Assembly: GCA_030490835.1 (NCBI GenBank)
Contig: CM059971.1
Location: 47,602,012 to 47,666,011, forward strand
Direction: 5' to 3'
From: Annona cherimola
Taxonomy: Eukaryota; Streptophyta; Magnoliopsida; Magnoliales; Annonaceae
Length of the DNA: 64,000 nt
Shown: positions 25,250 to 35,551 of the stretch, in pieces
Layout: each line of letters starts with the position of its first letter
How positions within the stretch are numbered: the first letter of the stretch is position 1
Program-made: the position numbers and the translations under genes
Notes under the pieces: generated by a model
The model's database searches: none
What the model saw: only the letters and a program-made list of their open reading frames with translations
What the model was told of the DNA's origin: nothing

Positions 25250-26862
25250 ATAGCATCCCAATCTACTTCCATTCTCGCTTTTGCCAAAGGCCAATCTTTT
25301 ACTAGGCCACCATTGTTTGATGGGAATAATTTCGGCTATTGGAAACTACGTATGAAACAACTCATCATGGCTACAGATATGGACTCTTGGATTGCTATCC
25401 AAGACGGTGTAACTTTGCCAATCGATGAAAGAGCTTCCAAATGGACCGATGAGGAAGTAAAAACTGTTAAGAGCAATGCTAAAGCTATGAACTCACTGTT
25501 TTGTGCTCTTACCGCCTCCGAATATGATAGAGTATCCTCTTGTTTAATTGCAAAAGAAATATGAGATACATTAACATCTATCTATGAAGGAACTTCTCAA
25601 GTCCAAGGGACAAGGAGAAATATTTTGATTGGAGAGTTGGAAAACTTTAGAATGCTAGAAACAGAAAATATTTCTAAAATGTTTGCTAGATTCTCTAAAA
25701 TTACCAACGCCTTGAAAGGTCTAGGAAAAGCAATTTCTGAATCCGAACAGGTCATGAAAATCTTAAGAGCTCTACCGAAATCTTGGACTCCAAAGATTAC
25801 TGCGATAGAAGAAGCCAAGGACCTCAATACATTAAAGCTAGAAGACCTTATTAGCTCATTAATGTCACATGAGCTAATCAAGAAAAGAAATGAAGATCAC
25901 CACAAAGGAAAGAAAGTAATTGCATTAAAGGTCACCCATAACTCGGATGAGTCCACTTCTCATCCCACAACGATGATGAAGACATTGCTCTACTTACTCG
26001 CAAATTTCAAAAGTTTGTGAGAAAAGAAAAGAACTTCAAAGATTTCAAAGAAAGACCACGAAAAGAGAAAAAGAAAGAGATTACAAAGTGCTATAGATGC
26101 GGCGATATAGGACATATGTAAGCTCAATGTCCTACACCAGAAGAAAGATCAAAGGATCATCAAGAAAGGAAGGAAAGATATGAAAGCTGGAGATTCCAAA
26201 AGACTAAGGGAAGAGGAATGTACGTGAATGAAGAAACATCATCAACAAGTAGCTCCTCAACCGATGATTTTGATGCAGCAAATTGCGCAAGAATATGTTG
26301 CATGGCTCGGATTGAGCATGAAGAAGCTTTGAACACAACGGAAGTTTTGGAAGAGCAAACTACCTCAACAAAATGCACAAGTAATGAAGAGGTAACTTCC
26401 AAATTTTGCCATTCTCAATCTACTTATTCTTCTATTCAAGATTGTTTCAAATGTGCTAAATTAGAGAAATTACAACATGCATATGATTCATTATATGAGG
26501 AAATCAAAAAACTAGGAAACAAGTTATCACTAAAGAGGCAACAATGCAATTCCATTATTATTACAAATGGAAAACTGGCAGAAAATACAACAAAATTGAA
26601 AGAAGAAAATGAACTACTATTGAAAGAAGTGAAAAAATTAAAAAAGGAGAATGAATCCTTAAATGAATCATTAACAAAGTTCTCTAATCCAGGAGAAAGT
26701 GTGAAGATGTTTCTGAACATGACCTCTCAAAACAATAAAAGAGGTCTTGGATACTCCACATTTGAGCAAGAAGAAAGTAGCAAATTAAGTGTGCCAAAAC
26801 TTGAGAAAAATCAAGCTAAAACCGCACCTATTTACAAACTCGAAGGGAAACATGTTATTTGA
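25250..26862 (+). pseudogene. copia gag pseudogene with zinc knuckle and coiled-coil tail
   Basis: Decayed nucleocapsid/capsid gene. The N-terminal part carries the copia gag signature PLFDGNNFGYWKLRM near 25307-25355. The expected start codon near 25250 reads ATA, and a TGA interrupts at 25562-25564 (probable former TGG). The gag frame continues to about 25960, where a frameshift occurs. A CCHC knuckle (C-Y-R-C-G-D-I-G-H, then C) lies at about 26091-26133 with a TAA inside it. The tail at 26218-26862 is Ser/Thr-rich, then strongly charged with heptad-like Leu/Lys/Glu spacing (about 26560-26690), as in some plant copia Gag C-termini. A TGA at 26860 separates it from the RT remnant in the same frame. 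Not translatable as a whole. Confidence 0.9.
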
Positions 26863-27714
26863 ACTAGAAGGCCAATTTTTAAACCACTACAAATTAAGCA
26901 ATCAAGTGAAGAGATCTTCATTAACCAGTCCAAGTATATCAAAGAAATGTTGAAGAAATTTATCATGGAAAACAGCAAAGGGGCAAACACGCCTATGAGC
27001 TCAAATATTAAAATTGACAAAGACGAGAAAGGCAAACAAATTGATTTAAAGTTATATAGAAGCATGATAGGTTCTTTATTATATTTAACTGCTTTTAGAC
27101 CCGATATACTGTTTAGTGTTTGTATGTGCTTTAGATTTCAATCATGTCCAAAAAAATCACACTTGGTAGCTGTAAAAAAAAATTTCAGATATTTAGTAGA
27201 TACTACCAACATAGGACTTTGGTATCCAAAGGGCTCTAATTTTGATCTAATCGGCTACTCGGATGCGGACTTTGCCGGTTACAAGATAGATAGAAAAAGC
27301 ACTAGTGGAACATGTCAGTTTCTTGGAAACATGTTGGTTTCATGGTTTTTAAGAAAACAAACTAGTGTTGCTCTATCTACGGCGGAAGCCGAATATATTA
27401 TCGCCGGGAGCTGTTGTGCCCAATTGCTTTGGATGAAACAACAACTTAGGGATTATGACATGAACTTTAAAGATATACCTATAAGATGTGATAACACAAG
27501 TGCAATATGTTTAACTAAAAATCTAGTATTGCATTCTAGGACCAAGCATATAGACCTTAGACATCATTTTATTAGAGAACATGTAGAAAATCATGACATA
27601 TGCTTGGAATATATAAAAATAGAAGACCAAATTGCAAATATTTTTACCAAACCTCTAGCAAAAGAACCATTTTATAAAATTAGAAATGATATGGGAATGA
27701 TTGAATTAACTTAG
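26863..27714 (+). pseudogene. copia RT C-terminus plus RNase H remnant
   Basis: Follows gag in frame after the single TGA. It starts abruptly within RT (LQIKQ...FINQSKYIKEMLKKF), continues through YRSMIGSLLYLT near 27055, and then has a well preserved RNase H: YSDADFAGY near 27256, STSG near 27298, STAEAEYI near 27376, CDNTSAICL near 27490, and HIDLRHHFIREHV near 27547. It ends TAG at 27712-27714. Integrase, protease and the RT palm with its catalytic aspartates are missing. The join to gag is the deletion scar. RNase H has no internal stop, so decay after the deletion is modest. Confidence 0.93.
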
Positions 27715-27964
27715 AGAAGCACAAACTGAGGGGGAGCAGCCTCGCCATTCTCAAAGGATTAACTCGCTCCATCTCTATTTTTGATTAATTGACAAAAAGG
27801 GAGAGAAGAGATCGGATTTGAGTCTCGGTCTTAAATGTTTGTATAAATGGTCTTAACTTGTGATTAATCGGGAGTGAAATATGTATGGTAAAATTCAAAA
27901 TGCAAAAATAGTATGTTTTAAAGACATTGAAAGGTATACACTCAAATCGGTTTTGTCAATCATC

Positions 27965-27977
27965 AAAAAGGGGGAGA
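27965..27977 (+). promoter_or_regulatory. Polypurine tract of the copia element
   Basis: AAAAAGGGGGAGA lies immediately upstream of the 3' LTR (one T between), the expected site of plus-strand primer formation. Confidence 0.9.
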
Positions 27978-28706
27978 TTGTTGGAAACATGTGGAAAATA
28001 AGCCGAGTTTATATTTTGATGATTAACAAATCAATTTGAGTAAGTTTTGGTTACTAACATGTTTGTGAAGATGATTAAAGGATATACAAATGAAGAAAAT
28101 GAAGCATGACAAGTCAAGTCGATTTCCAAGTTGACTCAGGCTTCGACTTAGGCCAAGTCGATCCCCAAGTCGACTCAAGAAGCGACTTCGAGGCGTCATT
28201 TTCGTCCAGAGTTGAATTTGGGGATGAGAGCTGCCGAAGTCGCATCCCAAGTCGACTCCGCATGCGACTTGGGTGAAGTAGCAGACCAAGTCGACTCCAA
28301 CTTCAACTTCAATGCGGAACTTGCAGATCATGTCAACTCAAATCAAATGAAGATCAAATGAAGCTCAAATGAAGACCAAAGCAATCAGGATTGCATGAAT
28401 CCACCATGTTGAATCATAAACACATACTCGGACATCTTCCATGCATCCCAAGACTCAAAACTCAAGACATGAAGTAAAATGTTTTTAAGATAGAAGAATT
28501 ATAAAGGTCTTAAGTAAAATCAAGGGAACAACATTAATTTGAAGAATATCAAGAGAACAAAGTCATCTCCAAGAGTTTCAAGTTCATCAAGCAAGCTGAG
28601 GAAGTGAAGTCGCACCCGAAGTCGACTTCACCTGCGACTTGGGTCAAGTCGAGGACCAAGTCGACCTAGATTGGAACTTGAAGAAGTTGCGAACAGGCAA
28701 AGTCGC

Positions 28707-31662
28707 TGTGAAACCCCAATCTTAGACACATATATGAAACCCTAGGGTTGTAAACCCTAGGTAATATGTTAATAAAATATATATTCATGAGTATGGAAAA
28801 TATGTGAGAATAAAGGTTAAAATAATTATTTATGAAATTCGGATGAATAGTGCACGTGAATAGTGCTCGTGAATAGTAAATGTGGGATTAAAGAATATGT
28901 TAAGTTAATCACTTTGGATTAACTTAATCACAAAAAGACAAAAAAGGAAGCTTCCCACAAAAGGACAAAATAGCCACTTTTTGATTTATTTAGTATTTTC
29001 GGATTTTAGTGAATTTTTGAGAGAAAATAAAGAAAAATTCATATCTTGCAATCCGGACATCAGATTGAGATGAAATTTTTTATGGATGGCCAAAATATGA
29101 TGATGAACATGATGAGTGGTCCAAGATTGATCAAAAATTATGAATTAAGGGTCAAGATTAAACGTCATTTGAAGATCAAAAAGTAGCTTTACTTTTTCAT
29201 TAATTAGTATTTGACTTTGGATTAATTTTAATTAATTAAATGATAAATAATTAATGAAAAGCTGCTATGGCTGCTGGAGCTTGGACTTTTGGGGCCAAAT
29301 CCAATGGTCCAAATCCATCATTATCAAAAATCAATGGCTAAGATTGAATTAGCCTAAAATAATTGATTTAATAAATCAAAAAATTATAAAAAAATAGGGC
29401 TGCCATAGGGGAGGCATGAAAAGTAGCTAGGGTGGCTGCACATGGCTCAAAGAACCTTTTGGAAATTAGAAAAAAATACATTTACGATTTAATACCTCAA
29501 GCAAGGGGGGGTAAAATCCAATTTGATGAAAAATCAAAAAGTATAAATAGGGGGCATGGGGTGAACGACAAAAGCACTCAAACCCAGCTCCATTTGAGCA
29601 TTTTTTCACCCCCACCACGTTTTAGCCTTGAGGAGAAAGAAAATGAGGAAGTTAGAGAGAGAAAGTGCGAGAAAAAGTGGGATATCTTCACTTCGGGTAA
29701 GTGATTTCTTCCCAAATTTTTTTTGGATGTTAAGGAGGCTAAAACCATGCTTAGATAATGCCTAAGCATGAGAAAATAAGTAAAGTTATAATGCTTAATC
29801 GGAATCATGCCGAAACATCGAAAATTTGGAGCAAAGATGGAGCATTCGGGAAGATAGTATATGATATGTGAAAATAATGCTCCAAAATTGATAAATAATG
29901 ATTTGGGATATATGAATATGATAAATATGATGTTGGAATGATGATATATTAATTTCATGATTTTTGGAATTAAGGATTATGCTTAAGTGAATTTATGTTG
30001 ATTTTTAGTATATGGAGAAAATGATTTATTTAGCCAAGTTAATGATGATAAATTCATAATTCATGAATTTCTCATGATATACTAAGCATAAGCTATGTCA
30101 TGGTATTTTTTATTTTTGGGAAAAATGTCAATTTTTGGAACCCACGAACAGTAACCCACGTTGCTGTGAACAGTAACCTCGGGTGAACAATAACGTGAAC
30201 AGTGATTATGAACAGTAATCTGCTACAGTGACATAAACAGTAATTATGAACCGTGAACAGCGTATTTTGGGAAAAAATTGAGATTTATTTTTGTATAATT
30301 ATGAGGATATATGGATGGAATTTTTAAAGGATTTATGGATAAAAATTCATATAAATGAGTAATGACCAAGTATTTATAAAAGGAAAACCTCTATAAAAAT
30401 GAGGTAATATGTGATCGTAAAGCATGCATGGGAAGCAAGCTAAGACATGGAATAGATGGAAAAAATATCAAATTTTCTTGTATAGGAAAATGAAAGGAAA
30501 GGGTAAAGGAGTCAGGTTGAAGCAAAGCAAAGGTAAGCAAGAAAACCCTTTTGAAAATTTGATTTTATTCCCAAGTATTTATGAAATGTGTTTAAGGGTG
30601 ACCATTCCTATAATGTTTTTAAATGATGAGTTTTTATGAGTTTTTATGAAAAGTCATGCCGGCATATTGATATCATGTGATGTTCATGGACATGTGCACA
30701 TGTATGATGTATAAGGAAGAGGCTTTGGTGGAGGTAGAAAGTGGATCAAAGGGTCCCCCTTCACTATTGTCGAGTCGTATGGGCTGTGTGCCGACGGCAT
30801 CCTCCCCAGAGGTGGAGGCAAAGGAATGTTATGTGTGAATGAATGCATTGCATTTTCATACATGGATTGAAAAGGAAAGCATGAATTTGAAATTATGTTT
30901 TTAAGGGATGGTGCAAATAATTCTCTACATGAGAATGACAAGTTACCTGGTGTAAGAGGTATATAACGCTGGGGAAATCAAAAGTCATGCATGTAGGAAC
31001 CATGTAGGCGTCAAGAGGAAGAGAGGTTCCTCTTGATGAGGCCAAGTCGGAGACAGCCGGCGTATTGGACCATGTTATGTGAGATGTTCCCTGAGCTAGC
31101 GTACCCACACACGAAGGTTTATGTCAGGAGATGAAAGGAAGCATTTGCACATCCAATGTTTATGAAAAGGTTTTTATTCCATTGATAGTTGATCACTTGG
31201 TAAGTGTCTTCTATCGAATGGAGAGGAATGCATTTAAAATGAAAAATGCTTGCTTATTGAGTTTCAACTCATATTTTGTTTTCCCAACCTCAGACAGGTG
31301 TAGGGAAAGCCAAGAAATGAAGGACATGTGTTGCTAAAGGAAAAGAGGAATCTACAAAAGTTAGTAGATTTTTGTATGAATAGATTCCTTAATGGGATAT
31401 GATGAAAAAGACATAGGTTGTATGAAATTATGAAGTGATGAATAATATGAGAAGTTGATGATTTATGATGTTATGGATAAGTCCATCATGAATGATGATG
31501 AGTATATATTTATGTGATGAAAGAAAAAGAAAAAAAGAAAAATTGGATGAGATCCAATTAAGAACCTGCCGCGTGATCAGGGCAACAATCCTGATTCACG
31601 TTTACCAATCGACAAGATATTGGAGTAAGGACTATGTGGACGCTTCGGTTCGGGGCGCCACA
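28707..31662 (+). mobile_element. A-type solo LTR, complete (2956 bp)
   Basis: Starts TGTGAAACCCC, ends GGGGCGCCACA, and is flanked by perfect GTCGC duplications (28702-28706, 31663-31667) inside the copia 3' LTR, so both ends are certain. It is non-coding. Landmarks: GTGAATAGTGC repeats near 28855, TATAAATAG at 29542, CGGGTAAGTGA at 29694, a GAACAGTAAC cluster at 30147-30250, AAAGGTAAGCAAG near 30530, GC islands at 30735-30825 and 31015-31095, an acceptor-like block ending ACAGGTG near 31298, and the 3' hairpin at 31572-31600. With no internal domain or partner LTR it is best read as a solo LTR of a long-LTR element, probably Ty3/gypsy; the superfamily is inferred. Confidence 0.93.
29542..29550 (+). 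promoter_or_regulatory. TATA box of A-type solo LTR
   Basis: TATAAATAG, followed by GGGG. About 155 bp downstream is the conserved CGGGTAAGTGA. The same layout occurs at 14453. Confidence 0.65.
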
Positions 31663-33318
31663 GTCGCACCCGAAGTCGACTCCATCTACGACTTGGGGTC
31701 GTAACGGTCGAAAATTTTTGAACGTTGGCGCATTAAATGCGCGCCACCTACTTCCAAACATTCGGATTCCCTCAATAGTTATAAAAGGCATTCAATATGA
31801 ATGAGGAGGGTAGCTGAGAAATCATTGAATGAGCATAACTCCCATCTCTAAGAACATTAAGTGATCAAGCCAATATCTAGAAGAAGAACCTTTCTTTCAA
31901 ACTGCCAAGAGCCGCTCGTTGAATCTTTTAGACTGCTTTACAAGTTCTTCTCTGCGCCAAATCTGCCTCTACACACCAGTAACGTGTAGAAACTTTCTTT
32001 TACTTTTACTTGTTGTATTGAACTTGATTTAGTTTGGGTAACTACGATCAAGTGTAAGCAAAGTAGTGTGTGATTGGAGTGGAACTCGTCACCTACTTGT
32101 GGTGTGAATTGTTGATGCCCCCTAGAGCTGGAATCTAGAAAAGAGCAGTGGCTCTAGTTGTATTTGTGAAATGCATAGTAGAACCCAAGTCACAAGAGGT
32201 GTGAGCTTGGAAGAGTGGAGTAGGGAAGGTTGCCCGAACCACTATAAAAACTTGCTTGTTGATTTTTATTTCTGCTCTCTGCGCTATATTGCTTTCCATT
32301 TATTTCTTCATAAAAAGGGACTAGATTAATTCGGGGTAAAGTTTCTGTCTAAGTTTAAATTTTTTAAATACCCAATTCACCCCTCCCCTCTTGGGTAATT
32401 GCCATTAACTCGGGACCAATAGTGTGGACATAAAAATGTCCGTTTCTAAAAGAGTTTAAGGGATAAAAGCGTTTGTGGACATATGAATGTCCATTGCCAA
32501 AAAGGCTTATGAGAAATGTATTTTGGACATAAAAATGTCCATTATCAAAGTGTTTATGTAAAAAACGTTTCAGGACGTATAAACGTCCGTTTTCAACAAG
32601 GTTTAAGTGGAAAAAATGTCTTAGGACGTATGAACGTCCAATGCCAAAATGATTTATGTGGAAAAACGTCTTTTCGTGGACATGAGAATGTCCATTGCTA
32701 AATATGGTTTATGTCAAGATATTTTGGAACATAAAATGTCCCCTGGCCAAAATGATTCATGAGAAAAATATTTTAGGAAATGATTTTCAAGGAAGTCTTG
32801 CCCTAAAAGATAAAATGCTTGTTTACTGAGTTATCACTCACGTTTTGTTTTCCAAACCTTAGACAGGTATTAGGAGACTCAAGCGATCGAGGACCTAAGA
32901 AATGAAGAAAAGGTATGAGATGGTACCATGTGGGCTAAAATGATTAGCCGTGGTGAGTGGAATGATATGAATGAAAGTATTTAGGTATGCTGACGTATAT
33001 GAATTTATTTAAAGTTCTAAGTTCTAGGAGAACTAATGAATGAATAGATGAATGTATGTCTGGAATGGCAATATCATGATTAGGTCAAGAGGGCCTATGA
33101 TGTATAACAGCATGTTGAAATGGTTTAAAGGATATGTACAAGTGTACAATTACTTATGTTATAAATGAAATGATGATGAATGAAGAAACGAAAAAAATAA
33201 TTTTGGACGAGTTCTAACTAAAATCCCGCCGCGTGATCAGGGCAACAATCCTGATTCACATTTACCAATCTATAAGGTCTTGAGGAAAGGAAGTGACGTC
33301 TCGGTTTGGGGCGTTACA

Positions 33319-35551
33319 ATTGGTTTAATCTATGTGCCATATCCATCTCAAAAGAGTGGAATTTTCATTATGTTGTCCACTTTAGGGTTTACCTTTGTAA
33401 GGTACTTAAATCATTCCCAAATCAACATATATAAATCATGAAAACATAATTCATAATCCAAACATGATTTATGGTTAAAACAGCAACATAAATGGGGAAT
33501 TATGAAAAATTTCAGCTAGGTTTATGGGTTGAAATCAACCCTAACCTCATTCCTATCTTCCTTGAACCCTTGAATCTCCTCCTTTTATTCATTCCTCATT
33601 TAGTACCCTAATTTAGGGTTTCATAATTCATCATTTAGGGTTCATTATGGATCAAATTCATGACCCGTGAATGAAGTTGAAAAACTTATAATTAATGAAT
33701 CGAACTTGATTCAATACTTACTTGAAGTGGTGTCTTCTCTTTCCAACTTGCAAGCTTAGATATTTTCTCTTTCTTCACCTCTTTTCTTCCTTTTTCTCTT
33801 CTCTTTTTCCTTTCCTCCTCCCTTTCTTGGGATGTTCAAGCTGCTGCCCTTGCTATTTTTATTTTTTTCTCTCTTTAAACCATCCCAAAATGAACGTCCC
33901 TAGGCCTCTTCTCTCTCCTTTCATTTAAACAGATTTTTATTCCCCCTTTTCTACCTCATTTTGAGGGTAATTAATGGGTACTTATCCCATGGATGTGTTG
34001 TCCCATTCTTAGCCAATAAAATACATATTTAAACAGATTTTTAAATACCAAAATCTGCTCAAATCATGCCCATATTGTTGTCCACCATGTACACGTTCCA
34101 TACGGCCTTGAATTTTGGCATTTTGTGCCATAAAAATTCATCTCAAAACAATGTCATTAACCACCCTAGTCATGTGGCTCCTTTAGATGCATATTTTTGT
34201 ATTTTTAAAAATCAAAGAAATCAACTCAAAGCCTCCTTGAATGTCCCATGTATGGCCACCTCCTTGAGCCATTTAGGGCTACATGATCTAGCCTATGACC
34301 CATGCCTTTAATACCCTTGATATTTCATGCATTTTGTGAATTTTTGAAAATACAAAATGCTCCCCAAAATTCCTCCTCATGCCACCTCATTTGGCCCCTT
34401 AATGGTCTCATTAAATCATTGATTTTTCCATTAATTACAAGGATTCCAAATGAACCCTATGATGACACGTGTCCATTCCCTTTTTCAAAAGTCAACTTCC
34501 CATTTAATTAGTTGACTTTAAATCTTGCTCGACGAATCCTATGCCGACACGTGTCACTTGTCACTTTCAGTTCATTAATGACACGTTACTTTTTATAAGC
34601 AAAAGTCAACCACTTTTGTCCTTTTGTGATTAAGAAATTTTTCATAATAATTAGATTAATCAAATCCATCCATAAGATTCATCATATCGTTTTAACCGTT
34701 CATGACAAATTTCATCCCAAAATGACCTTTCTAACATAAGTTATGGTCATTTAAAATTGTCTTTTAGATTTGGATGAGAATAAATAATTATCACCCTAAT
34801 CTCATTATAATTTTCATAATCCAATCCATTGATAAGGTTGGGCACATCATCATGTGCTTACCTGTCAAATTTCACCTTATTCCGCCTTATAGGCTTCAAG
34901 TTATGAATTTTCTAACATTTATCACCTTAAATTTATAATTATCAACATAATCTCCATTAATTAAACCATAATATATGAGGAGTCCTGATCTTTTGAAGTC
35001 GGATGCACGGCCTCCTCCATGCATCCGGCTCAAAAACTTATTTTTTTAAATTTTTTTCATGGGTAAGTAAATATAGGTGTATTAAATCTATAAACCAAGT
35101 TTTACCTTTTTTGATGTTTTTAAGTATTTTTTTGGATTTTTAAACACAGTGGCATTTTTGTAACTTTATTTAAAAATCCAAAAAAATACTTAAAAAATTC
35201 AAAAATGGTAAAACTTGGTTTATAGATTTAATACACCTAGATTTACTTACCCATGAAAAAAATTAAAAAAATTAAAAAAATAAGTTTTTGGGCCGGATGC
35301 ACGGAGGAGGTCGTGCATCCCGCTTCAAAAGATTAGCAGGCATATATGAGGTAATTATCCCCAATATATTCACATTTCCTAACCCTCATTAGGTCGCTTC
35401 AATCAGATTGACCCACCTTGAGCTATGGTGATTATTTAATAATCTTTCTTAATCAATAGCATTAAAATCAATCAATCAATTGACTCATACATAAACCACA
35501 TATACATGCCTAATTTACATGTAAGGGTTCTACTTGGGTCTGGGTATCATA
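33319..35551 (-). mobile_element. Giant LTR D, right piece (5' end of the LTR)
   Basis: Continues D after the C insertion and is collinear with LTR E at 62821-64000. Shared stretches include CCCATATTGTTGTCCA (34070/62881), TTTTGGCATTTT (34113/62920) and CTCCATTAATTAAA (34951/63805). It contains a GTAAGT donor-like site read on the minus strand near 33716. The end TGGGTATCATA at 35551 is a decayed form of GGGTTTCACA. The MITE at 34981 interrupts it. No coding frame. Confidence 0.75.
34981..35341. mobile_element. Inverted-repeat MITE (361 bp) with 10-bp target duplication
   Basis: Nearly the whole element is one inverted repeat: arms 34981-35144 and 35169-35341 around a 24-nt loop. The termini hold CTTTTGAAG and GGATGCACG in mirrored order. 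ATATATGAGG flanks both sides (34971-34980, 35342-35351). The homologous uninterrupted site is present in LTR E near 63827, where ATATATGAGGTAATTATCC is continuous, which proves insertion. A 9-10 bp duplication and long terminal inverted repeats point to Mutator-like ancestry; this is family-level inference. No transposase is encoded. Confidence 0.9.

Larger units (their letters stand above)
23720..32421 (+). mobile_element. Ty1/copia element, internally deleted, non-autonomous
   Basis: Two LTRs (23720-25201 and 27979-32421) starting TGTTGGAAACATG flank only about 2.8 kb of internal DNA. Target duplication GTGTG lies at 23715-23719 and 32422-32426. A primer site, decayed gag, the C-terminal part of reverse transcriptase with RNase H, and a polypurine tract are present. 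Protease, integrase and most of RT are absent, so mobility would need proteins from another element. The 3' LTR was later split by an A-type solo LTR. The host is giant LTR C. Confidence 0.96.
27979..32421 (+). mobile_element. copia 3' LTR, split by a nested solo LTR
   Basis: Pieces 27979-28706 and 31668-32421 together match the 5' LTR; 31663-31667 is the TSD copy created by the nested insertion. The end reads CCAATA instead of CCAACA, a C-to-T change, and is followed by GTGTG. One module absent from the 5' LTR, holding CCCAAGTCG and CGACTTGGG as a 9-bp inverted pair, lies near 28247-28275. Confidence 0.94.
23622..32741 (+). repeat. GGACAT...ATGTCC hairpin array (23622-23685 and 32426-32741)
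   Basis: A tandem repeat of about 48-54 bp. Each unit holds a 16-nt hairpin with a 6-bp stem and 4-nt loop. Units start at 23622, 23670, 32426, 32477, 32525, 32573, 32624, 32678 and a decayed one near 32726. Most read GGACAT-N4-ATGTCC. Those at 32573 and 32624 read GGACGT-N4-ACGTCC, so both sides of the stem changed together. The copia element landed inside this array. LTR E carries the same kind of array at 38234-38764. Confidence 0.82.
19199..33318 (+). mobile_element. Giant LTR C (about 5.4 kb), interrupted by a copia element
   Basis: Begins TGTGAAACTCC at 19199 and ends GGGGCGTTACA at 33318. Flanks are ATTCG (19194-19198) and ATTGG (33319-33323), a TSD with one mismatch. Without the copia insertion it is about 5.4 kb and non-coding. 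Order of landmarks: start; (GA)n at 19871; CGGGTAAGTA donor-like site at 20048; CAGGTAAGCAAG near 21788; three hairpin arrays (21903, 22945, 23622/32426); GC island at 23150-23290; acceptor-like block at 32820-32868; conserved 3' hairpin at 33232. No internal retrotransposon region or second LTR is present, so I call it a solo LTR. An independent non-autonomous unit is possible. Confidence 0.8.

Noticed and set aside
28023..28331. Minus-strand 102-codon frame, also seen in part at 23764-23991
   Set aside because: It lies wholly in the copia LTR U3 and results from the GTCGAC-rich modules; the two LTR copies differ in module number and do not keep one product.
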